Origin: Ga0077527 sp021300125
GTDB taxonomy: Bacteria > Pseudomonadota > Gammaproteobacteria > Burkholderiales > SG8-41
Length of the DNA: 64,000 nucleotides
Assembly: GCA_046339595.1 (NCBI GenBank)
Contig: JBKDUF010000011.1
Location: forward strand, 1 to 64,000
Direction of reading: 5' to 3'
Part shown: positions 34,101-42,746 of the stretch, piece after piece
How the letters are laid out: every line of letters starts with the position of its first letter
Position numbering within the stretch: position 1 is the first letter of the stretch
Notes under the pieces: generated by a model
What the model saw: only the letters and a program-made list of their open reading frames with translations
Database searches by the model: none
What the model was told of the DNA's origin: nothing
Translations under genes and position numbers: made by a program

Positions 34101-35973
34101 CAGCGCCAGCGAGATATCAACCCATTTCAATCCCCTGGGTGGAGCCAACGGTGCACTGCTCCAATCCGTGCCGTGGTCCGTGGACGGCAGCAATCGCCAT
34201 CTGGTGGCCACCGGCGCGACCCTGGTCAACTACCTGCGCGGAGACCGGACCAACGAATTATCCAGCTTTACCGCGAGTGGACTCACCGACCTTTACCGCG
34301 AGCGCACGGCGGTGCTCGGGGATATCGTGAACGCGCAGCCGGCCTACATGAAAGTGCCGCCATTCCAGTATGGCGACCCGTTTTACGGCGATTTCAAGAG
34401 TAATAACGCCGCCCGGATCGGTACGGTCTTCGCCGCGGCCAACGACGGCATGCTGCATGCGTTCGAGACTGATCCGGACAACAACCCTTATTTCCAGACC
34501 GCGGGCATTGGCACACCGGTAACTTCCGACGATACCTTCACCGGCACCCTCAACACCAGCCCGATCAACGGCGAGGGCGCAGAGCGTTGGGCCTACATCC
34601 CGACCCTGGTGTTTCCGACCCTGAAGCGGCTGGCCGAAAGCAATTACGCGACCAACCACCGCTTCCTCACCGATGGCTCGCCGGTCCTGGGCGATGTTTG
34701 CTTCGGACACACCACTGCAGTTCCCTGTTCGAGCGTCTCGAACTGGAAAACAATCCTGGTGGCCGGACTCAATGCCGGCGGGCGTGGCTTTTACGCCCTG
34801 GATGTCACCGATCCAGCCAATCCGCGGGGGCTTTGGGAACTCAAGGGCGGCACCGGAACCACCTGCCTCAACGACACCCAGGCGAACTCCGGCACTTTCG
34901 GCGAGGACTGCAACATCGGCCTGTCCTTCGGCAACCCGATCATCGTCAAGCGTCCCTCTGACGGGCGCTGGGTGGTGCTGCTGACCTCGGGCTACAACAA
35001 CATCAGCCCCGGTAACGGCAAAGGCTATCTCTACGTGGTCGACGCCCAGACCGGCATGATCCTGCAGCGCCTTGGCACCGGCGCTGGTTGCGACGGCGTC
35101 AGCGCCACCGCTCCCTGCAGCGCCGGCACTGTCGATCCCAGCGGCTTGTCGCGCATCAATGCCTGGGTGAACGACGCCAGCGAGAACAACACTGCACTGA
35201 GCGTCTACGGCGGTGATCTCAAGGGCAACCTTTGGCGCTTCCAGCTCGAAAACACCACGGGGGTTGCCGCCAACACGGTGACCCGCATCACCACCTTGGT
35301 TGACAGCGTCGGGCAAGCCCAGCCTTTGACAACCCGCCCTGAACTGTCAATGATCGCCAACAGCCGCATCGTCTATGTCGGCACGGGCAAGCTGCTTGGC
35401 AACTCGGACCGCATAAACGCCGCGCGCCAGAGCGTGTATGCGATCAAGGATCCCATGACCAATTCAACCTCGCCGGTCTACACCGCCATCCGCGGTGCAA
35501 CCGGCTTCGTGCAGCAAACGCTCAGCCTGATCGACGGAGAGACCGACCGCCGCACCACCACTAACAATTCAGTCAACCTGTCCAATGACAACGGCTGGTA
35601 TGTCGACCTGCCCGATGGCGGTGGTTCGGATCCTTCGGAAAGGGTCAACGTCGACCCGGTGCTGCAGCTGGGAACCCTGGTGGTGCCGTCGAACATACCC
35701 GCTGAGGAGGACTGTCTCGCGGGAGGCTTTGGATGGATCAATTTCATGGACGCGCGCAGCGGCAGCTTCGTCCCCGGCGTCAGCCAGAACCTGTCAGGCA
35801 CGCGCATCGGCTCCTCTCTTGTGGTCGGCATCAACGTCGTGCAACTGCCCGGCGGCTCGGTCAGAACCATCGTCACCACAGCTGAAAACCAGCAGTTGAC
35901 ACAGGAAACCCCGGCCGCCGCCACGACCACCCAGGGTCGCCGCGTCTCCTGGCGTGAACTGTTTGTCGACTGA
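31165..35973 (+). CDS. pilY1: Type IV pilus tip adhesin/assembly factor PilY1
   Basis: A 1602-residue secreted protein. Signal peptide to about residue 30. A von Willebrand A domain begins at about 48 with the metal-ion-dependent adhesion site LDDSGSM (54-59) and resumes after a large insertion near 585 (TNFANWFAYYRTRMHMAKTAI). The C-terminal 700 residues form the PilC/PilY1 beta-propeller (ERWAYIPTLVFP, YGGDLKGNLWRFQL). The insertion at about 300-520 contains two tandem copies of a beta-rich unit. PilY1 sits at the pilus tip, supports pilus extension and in several species senses surfaces. It is 27 bases after pilX and ends the tip-complex cassette. Confidence 0.92.
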   Translation: MRSRLNSRQLQAAIPALAMLGAALGAHAAATDIASGPLGQPATSVKPNVLLILDDSGSMSLQYTPDNIPSCLSSRDLGFAAVPPVNPLSCLSFEPPSRSAQLNTQYYNPRIRYFPAVNYDGSSKGEMNAAATSNWTAVPTDNVSTTTDNSGRVGPNWNSWVNVSTFNLASGFPDQVYCTSPTADVNDTSVCKSNSSYTYPNVEFGFRAEVSGTPKLKLGAPYYYEILATEFCTNISLTNCVSAQAPTVVGGVTYDVPAPVRYCDSVNLTNCRARYDSTFRFPKYLGNVTSAPTPGASARGTLVVTQGDAGPITINQITITRPGSTVPVNLLGTPLTLAATNSDGNIFTAGTAIRDRINANFGGHGYVALSVVYNGAAKTATVTIATPAVSADDNGSVINVIAPATTPTTPASISFNIGSADNAADKVNSIGIGPGGGPVTSLVTGTITCGSGCTNNSMATLVRSRINDNTATHGYTASGINNTVTITAPAGTGSERNGWPLVFSQSGLSAVTGSLANGITPGDLAHTKVNFSGGISPSGTAWSRQNVGLFVRTDIVPGQDFPRHPGRTDCASPTVCTYSEEMTNFANWFAYYRTRMHMAKTAIGRAFVPLGSDYRVGFKVINHTAARFLAVNDFTTNAGGQKQSFFTQLYNTPPSGGTPLPSALSRAGRYYGNKQPDGMPASPIQLACQPSYAILTTDGIWGAGGAFQLDGSTLVGDQDGVNSGFSTRAVGAFDALQVGNTLADVAMYYYKTDLRTDLANQVPSTQKDSASHQRMVTFTVGMGVSGLLTYDPNYEAQTSGDFFDIKQGTKNWPSPFTSSEAKVDDLWHAAVNGRGTYFSAQDPSTLANGLAETLNAVQARLGAGAAAATSNLQPVAGDNFAFTAQYETVNWTGDLKARTIDLSNGIVSTRELWSAQTLLNSRSHTTRKIYTFDAADTVIGATVTVNGVARAQNANRLRSFCPPDTPSAENPACSDGGLLSASEISTHFNPLGGANGALLQSVPWSVDGSNRHLVATGATLVNYLRGDRTNELSSFTASGLTDLYRERTAVLGDIVNAQPAYMKVPPFQYGDPFYGDFKSNNAARIGTVFAAANDGMLHAFETDPDNNPYFQTAGIGTPVTSDDTFTGTLNTSPINGEGAERWAYIPTLVFPTLKRLAESNYATNHRFLTDGSPVLGDVCFGHTTAVPCSSVSNWKTILVAGLNAGGRGFYALDVTDPANPRGLWELKGGTGTTCLNDTQANSGTFGEDCNIGLSFGNPIIVKRPSDGRWVVLLTSGYNNISPGNGKGYLYVVDAQTGMILQRLGTGAGCDGVSATAPCSAGTVDPSGLSRINAWVNDASENNTALSVYGGDLKGNLWRFQLENTTGVAANTVTRITTLVDSVGQAQPLTTRPELSMIANSRIVYVGTGKLLGNSDRINAARQSVYAIKDPMTNSTSPVYTAIRGATGFVQQTLSLIDGETDRRTTTNNSVNLSNDNGWYVDLPDGGGSDPSERVNVDPVLQLGTLVVPSNIPAEEDCLAGGFGWINFMDARSGSFVPGVSQNLSGTRIGSSLVVGINVVQLPGGSVRTIVTTAENQQLTQETPAAATTTQGRRVSWRELFVD

Positions 35974-35995
35974 TTCGCCGGATCTCCACCCGGTC

Positions 35996-36640
35996 ATGCC
36001 GGCTGCAAAAATGACTTTCCATCCGCCACTTGTCCGGCTTGGCAGTGCACTCGGCGTGTCTGTGATGCTGCACGCCCTCCTGCTCCTCGGCGGCTGGCGA
36101 GGATACGGCGGTACGGGCTGGTCCCTGGCGGGCAGTCCCGCGCTGCCGCTTTCGGCGACCCTCCATGCCGGAGACCCCATGGCCAGAGTATCGGCGCCGC
36201 ATCCGCCCGGGCCGGACTTGCGCAGTCCAGTTGACGGTGTTGAGACATCCACTGCCAGCCCCGAACGCAAGAGGCCGGGCCCGGATCATCCAGTTGCGCT
36301 GTTTCCGCCGCTGCACTACTACCCGGCGCGTGAACTGGATGTACGGCCGCAAATCCGCACCCAAATCGAACCCGCTTACCCAGCCAGTGCATCTGAGCAG
36401 GCGCAGTCGGCGGTAATTCGCGTGAGGATCCTCATTGATGCCAGTGGCGGTGTCGATAGCATCAGCGCACTGGACCGCAACAGTACAGACCCCTTCGCAC
36501 TGGCGGCCATCACCGCTTTCCGCGCAGCTCGCTACTTGCCCGGTATGAGGGCAGGCGTGGCTGTGCCAAGCGAAATCATCGTCGAGGTGAATTTTGAAAG
36601 CCTGAAAACCGCCGAAGCCTTCCAGCGCCAGCGCTATTGA
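35996..36640 (+). CDS. TonB-family protein (TonB C-terminal domain)
   Basis: A 214-residue protein with one N-terminal membrane segment at about 20-35 (ALGVSVMLHALLLLGGW), a proline-rich middle and a C-terminal TonB-like domain. The domain is seen in YPASASEQAQSAVIRVRILI, ITAFRAARYLPGM and VPSEIIVEVNFE. TonB proteins couple inner-membrane energy to outer-membrane receptors; no ExbB/ExbD or receptor is near. It lies 22 bases after pilY1 on the same strand, so it may belong to the pilus operon. The start could also be the ATG at 36011. Function in pilus biology is unproven. Confidence 0.75.
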   Translation: MPAAKMTFHPPLVRLGSALGVSVMLHALLLLGGWRGYGGTGWSLAGSPALPLSATLHAGDPMARVSAPHPPGPDLRSPVDGVETSTASPERKRPGPDHPVALFPPLHYYPARELDVRPQIRTQIEPAYPASASEQAQSAVIRVRILIDASGGVDSISALDRNSTDPFALAAITAFRAARYLPGMRAGVAVPSEIIVEVNFESLKTAEAFQRQRY

Positions 36641-36658
36641 ATGACCCGCAACACGGGA

Positions 36659-37594
36659 TCAGGCGCAGCCCGTTGGAGCAAGCCCTTTGGGCAGCGGAAA
36701 GGTGATGTTTTCGGTGATGCCAGGCAGCGTGTGCACCCCAGTCGCGCCCAGCCCGCGCAGACGTTCAATCACGGCCTGCACCAGCACTTCCGGCGCAGAG
36801 GCTCCGGCAGTGATGCCGACCACTTTCTTTCCGGACACCCACTCCGGCCGCAGTTCGCCGGCATTGTCAACCATGTAGGCGGGAACGCCCTGTTGCTCGG
36901 CAACCTCGCGCAGCCGGTTGGAGTTGGAACTGTTGGGCGAACCGACCACGACCACCACCTCGCAGCGCTGCGCCAGCACCTTGACCGCGTCCTGGCGGTT
37001 CTGGGTGGCGTAGCAGATATCATCCTTTTTCGGCCCCACGATCCTCGAAAAACGCGCCTTCAGCGCGGCTACGGTGCGCGCGGCATCGTCCATGGAGAGC
37101 GTGGTCTGGGTGACATAGGCGAGGTTGTTCTCGTCGCCGACAACCAGTGATGCCACATCCTCCGGCGCCTCGACCAGATACATGCCGCCCTCGCTCTGGC
37201 CCATGGTGCCCTCCACCTCGGGATGGCCGCGGTGGCCGATCATCACGATCTCACGGCCCTGCTCGCGCATCTTCGCCACCTCGACATGCACCTTGGTCAC
37301 CAGCGGGCAGGTCGCATCAAACACCTTGAGCCCGCGGGCCTCGGCTTCGCGGCGCACTTCCTGCGATACACCGTGGGCACTGAAAATCAGCGTGCTGCCG
37401 GCGGGCACTTCGTCCAGTGTCTCGACAAACACCGCGCCCTTGCCGCGCAGGTCGTTGACGACACAGCTGTTGTGCACGACTTCGTGGCGCACGTAGATCG
37501 GCGCGCCGTGGAGTGCGAGCGCGCGCTCGACGATCTCGATCGCGCGATCGACGCCGGCGCAGAAACCACGGGGATTGGCGAGCAGGACTTGCAT
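36659..37594 (-). CDS. ispH: 4-hydroxy-3-methylbut-2-enyl diphosphate reductase (IspH/LytB)
   Basis: A 311-residue iron-sulfur enzyme performing the last step of the MEP isoprenoid pathway, giving IPP and DMAPP. The three cluster cysteines C12, C96 and C194, substrate histidines H41, H74 and H124, and the catalytic E126 in HPEVEG are all present. The SPNSSNSNRL block is typical. The first enzyme of the same pathway, dxs, lies at the right end of the window. The ATG has no Shine-Dalgarno, and a perfect TATAAT ends seven bases before it, so a leaderless message is possible. It lies 71 bases after lspA without the fkpB gene often found between them. Confidence 0.97.
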   Translation of the reverse strand: MQVLLANPRGFCAGVDRAIEIVERALALHGAPIYVRHEVVHNSCVVNDLRGKGAVFVETLDEVPAGSTLIFSAHGVSQEVRREAEARGLKVFDATCPLVTKVHVEVAKMREQGREIVMIGHRGHPEVEGTMGQSEGGMYLVEAPEDVASLVVGDENNLAYVTQTTLSMDDAARTVAALKARFSRIVGPKKDDICYATQNRQDAVKVLAQRCEVVVVVGSPNSSNSNRLREVAEQQGVPAYMVDNAGELRPEWVSGKKVVGITAGASAPEVLVQAVIERLRGLGATGVHTLPGITENITFPLPKGLAPTGCA

Positions 37595-37601
37595 GGCGCG
37601 G

Positions 37602-37607
37602 ATTATA
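37602..37607 (-). promoter_or_regulatory. TATAAT directly before ispH
   Basis: A perfect minus-strand TATAAT ends seven bases before the ispH ATG, which would start transcription at the ATG itself. A second TATAAT lies about 30 bases further upstream. The -35 regions are weak for both. Confidence 0.45.
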
Positions 37608-37665
37608 GCCTGGGGTAAATGCCGGACATCGGGCGTTGAAAAATTATATCAATAAAATCAAATAC

Positions 37666-38145
37666 TTATGACCGTTCTGGAGCCGCTTTGGCTTGCGGCC
37701 GCAGGCCGTCCCAGATCAGCAGCGCGGCGCCGCAGGTGATTGCAGAGTCGGCGACATTGAACGCCGGCCAGTGCCAGCCCGCGGCATGGAAATCGAGGAA
37801 ATCCACCACCGCACCCAGCAGCACGCGATCAATGACGTTGCCGATGGCCCCGCCCAATACCAGCGCCAGCGAGGCGCAAAACAGCGTCTGCCGCGGATGC
37901 CGATGCAGGAGCCAGATGATCCAGACCGAAGCGACCAGCGCGATGCCGATGAAAAATTCGCGCTGCCAGCCGCCCGCACCGGCGAGGAAACTGAAGGCTG
38001 CGCCGGTGTTGTAGACCAGCACCAGGTTGAAAAAAGCCGTCACTTCCAGCGGCGGCCGGCCGGCAAGTGCCGCCACCGCTTCATGCTTGGTCCACTGGTC
38101 GATCACGACCACGACGGCGGACAGAAGCAGCCAGCGCCACATCAT
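37666..38145 (-). CDS. lspA: Lipoprotein signal peptidase II
   Basis: A 159-residue inner-membrane aspartyl protease that removes signal peptides from diacylglyceryl-prolipoproteins. Four membrane segments are apparent. The catalytic aspartates lie in GNVIDRVLLGAVVDFLDF and FNVADSAI, with the conserved VYNTGAAFSFL loop. Its ATG overlaps the ileS stop by four bases (ATGA), so the two are translationally coupled, as in many proteobacteria. Confidence 0.96.
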   Translation of the reverse strand: MMWRWLLLSAVVVVIDQWTKHEAVAALAGRPPLEVTAFFNLVLVYNTGAAFSFLAGAGGWQREFFIGIALVASVWIIWLLHRHPRQTLFCASLALVLGGAIGNVIDRVLLGAVVDFLDFHAAGWHWPAFNVADSAITCGAALLIWDGLRPQAKAAPERS

Positions 38146-40952
38146 GCAAAGCTCCGCGCTTCACCGGCACCGAACAGGTTGGAGGTGCAGCGGCCGCAGA
38201 GTTCGGGATGCTGCGGGTCATGGCCGACATCGGCGCGGTAGTGCCAGCAGCGCTCGCATTTGGCGTGCGTGCTGGGCCGCACCGTGACGCGGACACCGTC
38301 GCCGGGCGCTTGAACGACGCCGGCACTGGAGGTGATCATGACAAACCGCAGGTCATCGCCCAGGCGCTGCAGCGCGCCGAACGACACCGGGTCCGGCACC
38401 GCGATTTCGATCTCGGCCTGCAGGGAGGAGCCCACCGCGCCCTGCGCGCGCTGGTCCTCGATACGCTTGTTGACCTCGTTGCGGATGTCGCGCACGGCCT
38501 TCCAGGCATCCTGCGCGTCCGGGAGCAGGGTCCGTGGCGGCAGGGCATGCCAGTCCTCTTCAAACAGGCTGCCGCCGTTGTCCCCGCGAAACACCTGCCA
38601 CGCTTCCTCGGCCGTGAAGCTGAGCACCGGCGCGAGCAGCTTCACCAGCGTCGCGGTGATGTGCCAGAGCGCGCTCTGCGCCGAGCGCCGCGCCGGCGAA
38701 TCTGCACCGGCGGTGTAGAGCCGGTCCTTGAGGATGTCGAGGTAAAACGCGCCGAGGTCCTCGGAGCAGAAGGCCGTCAGTTCCTTGACGACACTGTGGA
38801 ATTCGTAACGCTCGTAACCCGCCGCCGCGCGCTGCTGCAGGGCGCGCGTCAGCTCCAGCGCGTAGCGGTCAATCTCCAGCCACTGCTCCAACGGCAGCGC
38901 CTGCTTCGCCGGATCAAAATCATTCACATTGGCCAGCAGGAAGCGCAGCGTGTTGCGGATGCGCCGGTACGACTCGACCACACGCTTGAGGATCTCCTTG
39001 GAGATCGACAGCTCGCCGGAATAGTCCGTGCTGGCCACCCATAGGCGCAGGATGTCGGCGCCGAGCTCGTCCATCACCTGCTGCGGCACGATGACGTTGC
39101 CCTTGGACTTGCTCATCTTCTTGCCCTGGCCGTCGACGACAAAGCCGTGGGTGAGCAGCGCCTGATACGGCGCGCGGCCGTCGGTCATGCAGCCGGTGAG
39201 CAGCGAGGAATGAAACCAGCCGCGGTGCTGGTCGGAGCCTTCGAGGTAGAGATCCGCGGGGAAGGCGCTGTCTGCGGCGTGCGAGCCGCGCAGCACCGTC
39301 AGGTGGGTGGTGCCGGAATCGAACCAGACGTCGAGCGTGTCCTTGATTTTTTCATACTGCGCAGCCTCGGCACCGAGCAGCTCCGCCGGGTCGAGTGCCT
39401 GCCAGGCCTCGATCCCCTGCTGCTCGACGCGCTGCGCCACCTGCTCGAGCAGTTCCGGCGTGCGCGGATGCAGCGCGCCGGTTTCCCTGTGCACGAAAAA
39501 CGGCATCGGCACGCCCCACTGACGCTGCCGCGACAGCGTCCAGTCCGGGCGGTTGGCGATCATTGCGTGCAGCCGCGCCTGGCCCCAGGCCGGGAAGAAC
39601 CGCGTCGCCTCGACGGCTCGCAACGCGGTGCTGCGCAGTGTTTCCTTCGGCTTCACGCCGTTGTAGCCCGGCACAGCCTCCATCCCCGCGAACCACTGCG
39701 TGGTCGCGCGCAGGATGATCGGCGTCTTGTGCCGCCAGCAGTGCATGGTGCTGTGCAGATCGCTGCGGTTCGCGAAGAGCACACCCTGCTCTTCGAGGTG
39801 GGCAATGATCAGCGGATTGGCTTTCCAGATCATCAAGCCGCCGAACAGCGGCAGCGAGGCGGCGTATTTGCCGTCACCCTGCACCGGCTTCAGGATTTCA
39901 TCGTCCTTCAGTCCGTGCTGGCGGCAGGAATGGAAGTCCTCCACGCCATAGGCGGGCGCGGCGTGAACCATGCCGGTACCGGCTTCCAGCGTCACATAGT
40001 CCGCCAGATACACCGGCGACAGGCGGTCGTAGAAGGGATGACGGAATTTGACGAGCTCCAGCGCGGCGCCCTTGCACGAGGCCAGTGTGCTGCCGCTCAG
40101 GCCATAACGCTCCAGGCAGGCCGCCTGCAGGTCAGCGGCCAGGATCAGCAGTCCCTTTTCGGTGTCGACCAGGTGGTAGGTGAATTCGGGATGCGCATTC
40201 AGCGCCTGGTTCGCCGGCAGCGTCCACGGCGTCGTGGTCCAGATCACCGCAAAGCCGGGCTTGTCCGGCAGCGCCGGCAGACCGAAGGCCTTCGCCACTT
40301 TCTCCGGCTCGGCAAACGGAAATCCGACATCGACCGCCGGGTCCTTGCGATCCTCGTATTCGACTTCCGCCTCGGCCAGCGCCGAGCCGCAGTCGAAACA
40401 CCAGTTCACCGGCTTCAGCCCGCGATAGACGTAACCCTTTTCCAGCAGCTTGCCCAGCGCGCGGATCTCGTCGGCCTCGTTGCGGCAGGCCATGGTCAAG
40501 TACGGCCGGTCCCAGTCGCCGAGCACGCCGAGGCGCTGGAAATCCTTTTTCTGGCGCTCCACCTGCTCGGTGGCGTAGGCGCGGCACAGCTTCTGCGTTT
40601 GCGCGGTGGGCAGGTGCTTGCCGTGCTGCTTCTCGATCTGCACTTCGATCGGCATGCCGTGGCAGTCCCAGCCCGGCACGTACGGCGCATCAAAACCCGA
40701 CAGCGACTTCGACTTGACGATGATGTCCTTCAGGATCTTGTTGACGGCATGGCCGATGTGGATGTCGCCGTTGGCGTACGGCGGGCCGTCGTGCAGCACG
40801 AAACGCTTGCGGCCCTGTTTGGCCTCGCGGATGCGCTGGTAGTACCGCCGCTCGCGCCACTGCTCGAGCATCTTCGGTTCGCGTTTGGCCAGATCGCCGC
40901 GCATCGGAAACGGCGTGTCGGGCAGGTTCAGGGTTTTTTTGTAATCAGCCAT
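38142..40952 (-). CDS. ileS: Isoleucyl-tRNA synthetase
   Basis: A 936-residue class I aminoacyl-tRNA synthetase of bacterial type. The HIGH signature is at 65-68 (GDIHIGHAVNKIL), the KMSKS loop at about residue 612 (GQGKKMSKSKGN), the editing domain lies between them and the C-terminal zinc finger CERCWHYR...CGRC is intact. Length matches E. coli IleS. It follows ribF by 24 bases and overlaps lspA, giving the classic ribF-ileS-lspA order. No Shine-Dalgarno is clear at the ATG. Confidence 0.97.
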   Translation of the reverse strand: MADYKKTLNLPDTPFPMRGDLAKREPKMLEQWRERRYYQRIREAKQGRKRFVLHDGPPYANGDIHIGHAVNKILKDIIVKSKSLSGFDAPYVPGWDCHGMPIEVQIEKQHGKHLPTAQTQKLCRAYATEQVERQKKDFQRLGVLGDWDRPYLTMACRNEADEIRALGKLLEKGYVYRGLKPVNWCFDCGSALAEAEVEYEDRKDPAVDVGFPFAEPEKVAKAFGLPALPDKPGFAVIWTTTPWTLPANQALNAHPEFTYHLVDTEKGLLILAADLQAACLERYGLSGSTLASCKGAALELVKFRHPFYDRLSPVYLADYVTLEAGTGMVHAAPAYGVEDFHSCRQHGLKDDEILKPVQGDGKYAASLPLFGGLMIWKANPLIIAHLEEQGVLFANRSDLHSTMHCWRHKTPIILRATTQWFAGMEAVPGYNGVKPKETLRSTALRAVEATRFFPAWGQARLHAMIANRPDWTLSRQRQWGVPMPFFVHRETGALHPRTPELLEQVAQRVEQQGIEAWQALDPAELLGAEAAQYEKIKDTLDVWFDSGTTHLTVLRGSHAADSAFPADLYLEGSDQHRGWFHSSLLTGCMTDGRAPYQALLTHGFVVDGQGKKMSKSKGNVIVPQQVMDELGADILRLWVASTDYSGELSISKEILKRVVESYRRIRNTLRFLLANVNDFDPAKQALPLEQWLEIDRYALELTRALQQRAAAGYERYEFHSVVKELTAFCSEDLGAFYLDILKDRLYTAGADSPARRSAQSALWHITATLVKLLAPVLSFTAEEAWQVFRGDNGGSLFEEDWHALPPRTLLPDAQDAWKAVRDIRNEVNKRIEDQRAQGAVGSSLQAEIEIAVPDPVSFGALQRLGDDLRFVMITSSAGVVQAPGDGVRVTVRPSTHAKCERCWHYRADVGHDPQHPELCGRCTSNLFGAGEARSFA

Positions 40953-40976
40953 GGGGATTCATGTGGTGCTGCGGAT

Positions 40977-41912
40977 TCAGGCGGCGCGGCGCGCGAAGTA
41001 GGCCCGGGTATCGGCCACGTCGCGCGCGATCTGCTGCTTCAGCGTTTCCAGATCGACATACTTGGCCTCGTCGCGGAACTTGTGCAGAAACTCGACCCGC
41101 ACCCGCTCGCCGTAGATGTCCTCGTTGAAATCAAAAATGAAAACTTCGAGCACGGGGGCGGCACCCTGTGCCTTCACCGTCGGGCGCACGCCGAGGCTGG
41201 CCACACCCTGCAGCCGCGCGCCCGAGGCACGCAGCAGTTCCACCGCAAAAATGCCGGTGAATGGCGGCCGCGGCTGGGTGATGCGCACGTTGGCAGTGGG
41301 AAAACCGAGCTGGCGACCCAGGCGGTCGCCGGCAACCACGCGGCCGCTGATGCTGAAAGAACGCCCCAGCAGCTGCGCGGCCTGTTCCAGCGCGCCGGCA
41401 GCCAGCACCTCGCGTACCGCGGTGCTCGACACCCGTTGGCCGCCGGACTCGACCGTGGCCATGCCCTCCACCTCGTAACCGAAGGCCTCGGACTGCGCGC
41501 GCAGCATCGCAAGGTCGCCAGCGCGGCGCGCGCCGAAACGGAAGTCATCGCCGACCTGGAGCCAGCGCACGCCGAGGCCGCGGGCGAGTATGCGCGCGAT
41601 GAACTCCTGCGCGGTGACCTGGGCCAGCGCGAAATTGAAACGCAGCACATACGCGCGGTCGACCCCTTCGGCCGCCAGCAGCTCGAGCTTGTCGCGCATC
41701 GAGGTCAGGCGCACCGGCGCCTGGTCTGGCGCGAAAAACTCGCGTGGATGCGGTTCGAAGGTCATCACGCAGGCCGGCAGGCCGCGCGCATGCGCGGCCG
41801 CACGCAGCTTGGCCAGCATGGCCTGGTGGCCGCGATGTACGCCGTCGAAATTGCCGATGGTCAGCGCGACGGGGCTGGAGGCAGCGTCTGGCACGCTGCG
41901 CAGGATCTGCAT
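40977..41912 (-). CDS. ribF: Bifunctional riboflavin kinase/FAD synthetase
   Basis: A 311-residue enzyme making FMN and then FAD from riboflavin. The N-terminal adenylyltransferase has IGNFDGVHRGHQ and TFEPHPREFF, with the SSTAVRE motif near 160. The C-terminal kinase has RLGRQLGFPTANV and the GVASLGVRPTV region. It starts the leftward ribF-ileS-lspA(-ispH) group. A hairpin between it and cobA separates the two transcripts. Confidence 0.96.
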   Translation of the reverse strand: MQILRSVPDAASSPVALTIGNFDGVHRGHQAMLAKLRAAAHARGLPACVMTFEPHPREFFAPDQAPVRLTSMRDKLELLAAEGVDRAYVLRFNFALAQVTAQEFIARILARGLGVRWLQVGDDFRFGARRAGDLAMLRAQSEAFGYEVEGMATVESGGQRVSSTAVREVLAAGALEQAAQLLGRSFSISGRVVAGDRLGRQLGFPTANVRITQPRPPFTGIFAVELLRASGARLQGVASLGVRPTVKAQGAAPVLEVFIFDFNEDIYGERVRVEFLHKFRDEAKYVDLETLKQQIARDVADTRAYFARRAA

Positions 41913-41935
41913 GGCAAGGCCTGGAGCCCGGAAGG

Positions 41936-41962
41936 CACGCTAAAAGTCTGAATTTTAGCGTG
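41936..41962. terminator. Perfect hairpin between cobA and ribF
   Basis: Arms CACGCTAAAA (41936-41945) and TTTTAGCGTG (41953-41962) form a ten-pair stem with a seven-base loop. Four T follow on the plus strand only. It lies right after the cobA stop, so it probably ends the sulfite reductase operon, but the T-tract is not on the matching strand. Confidence 0.55.
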
Positions 41963-41975
41963 TTTTCGCAGGCCG

Positions 41976-42746
41976 TCAGGCCACGTGCATGCGCTCCAGC
42001 GTCTGTGCAGGAACCTGCACCCGCGCAAACACCTGTCCGAGCAGGATCAGCGCGGGGCCGCCGCTGTGGGCGGCAGCGGTGGCGGCCAGGTCGGCCAGCC
42101 GCGTCGGCAGCACGCGCTCGCCCGGCAGGCTGGCGTTCTCGACGATCAGGGCAGGCAGGTCAGGGCTGGCGCCGCGGCCCATCAGCGTTCGCGCAATCAT
42201 TTCAGCCTCGCCGACGCCCATGTACAGCACACAGGTGTCCGCAGCCAGCGCGCTGCGCGCCCAGTCATGGGCATCCTCGCCGCTTCCGGCACGGGGCGTG
42301 ACGAAGGTGATGCTGCGGGACAGGCCGCGCCGGGTCAGCGAAGTGCGGACCAGTGCCGCCGCGCCGAGGGCCGCGGTGACGCCAGGGACCACCTCGCAGG
42401 ACACGCCCGCGGCTTCCAGCGTATCAATTTCCTCCTGCGCACGGCCGAACAGCATCGGGTCGCCGCCCTTGAGCCGCACCACCACGCGATGGATGCGCGC
42501 GGCATCGACCAGCCGCTTGTTGATGAAACGCTGGGCGGTCGAATGCCAGCCGCAGCGCTTGCCGACCGCAATCTTCTCCGCCCCGGCCGCCAGGGCCAGG
42601 GTCTCGGGGTGCACCAGCGCGTCATGGAACACGATATCCGCGCGCTTGAGCAGTTCTGCCGCGCGCAGCGTCAGCAGGTCCGGCGCACCCGGGCCCGCGC
42701 CCACCAGATACACCGTGCCCCTGACGTTGGTCCCGCCAGCGCGCAT
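41976..42746 (-). CDS. cobA: Uroporphyrinogen-III C-methyltransferase
   Basis: A 256-residue SAM-dependent methyltransferase that makes precorrin-2, the precursor of sirohaem. VYLVGAGPGAPDLLTLRA, VRLKGGDPMLFGRA and EVVPGVTAALGAAAL are the standard motifs. There is no attached CysG ferrochelatase/dehydrogenase module, so those steps must be encoded elsewhere. Its ATG overlaps the DUF934 stop as TGATG. Placement after cysI makes sense because sulfite reductase needs sirohaem. Confidence 0.95.
   Translation of the reverse strand: MRAGGTNVRGTVYLVGAGPGAPDLLTLRAAELLKRADIVFHDALVHPETLALAAGAEKIAVGKRCGWHSTAQRFINKRLVDAARIHRVVVRLKGGDPMLFGRAQEEIDTLEAAGVSCEVVPGVTAALGAAALVRTSLTRRGLSRSITFVTPRAGSGEDAHDWARSALAADTCVLYMGVGEAEMIARTLMGRGASPDLPALIVENASLPGERVLPTRLADLAATAAAHSGGPALILLGQVFARVQVPAQTLERMHVA

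Noticed and set aside
39147..41951. Open frame of 934 codons on the plus strand across ileS and ribF
   Set aside because: It lies wholly antisense to two strongly conserved genes. Its composition (Arg, His, Gln, Gly-rich) is what GC-rich third positions produce in the opposite frame.
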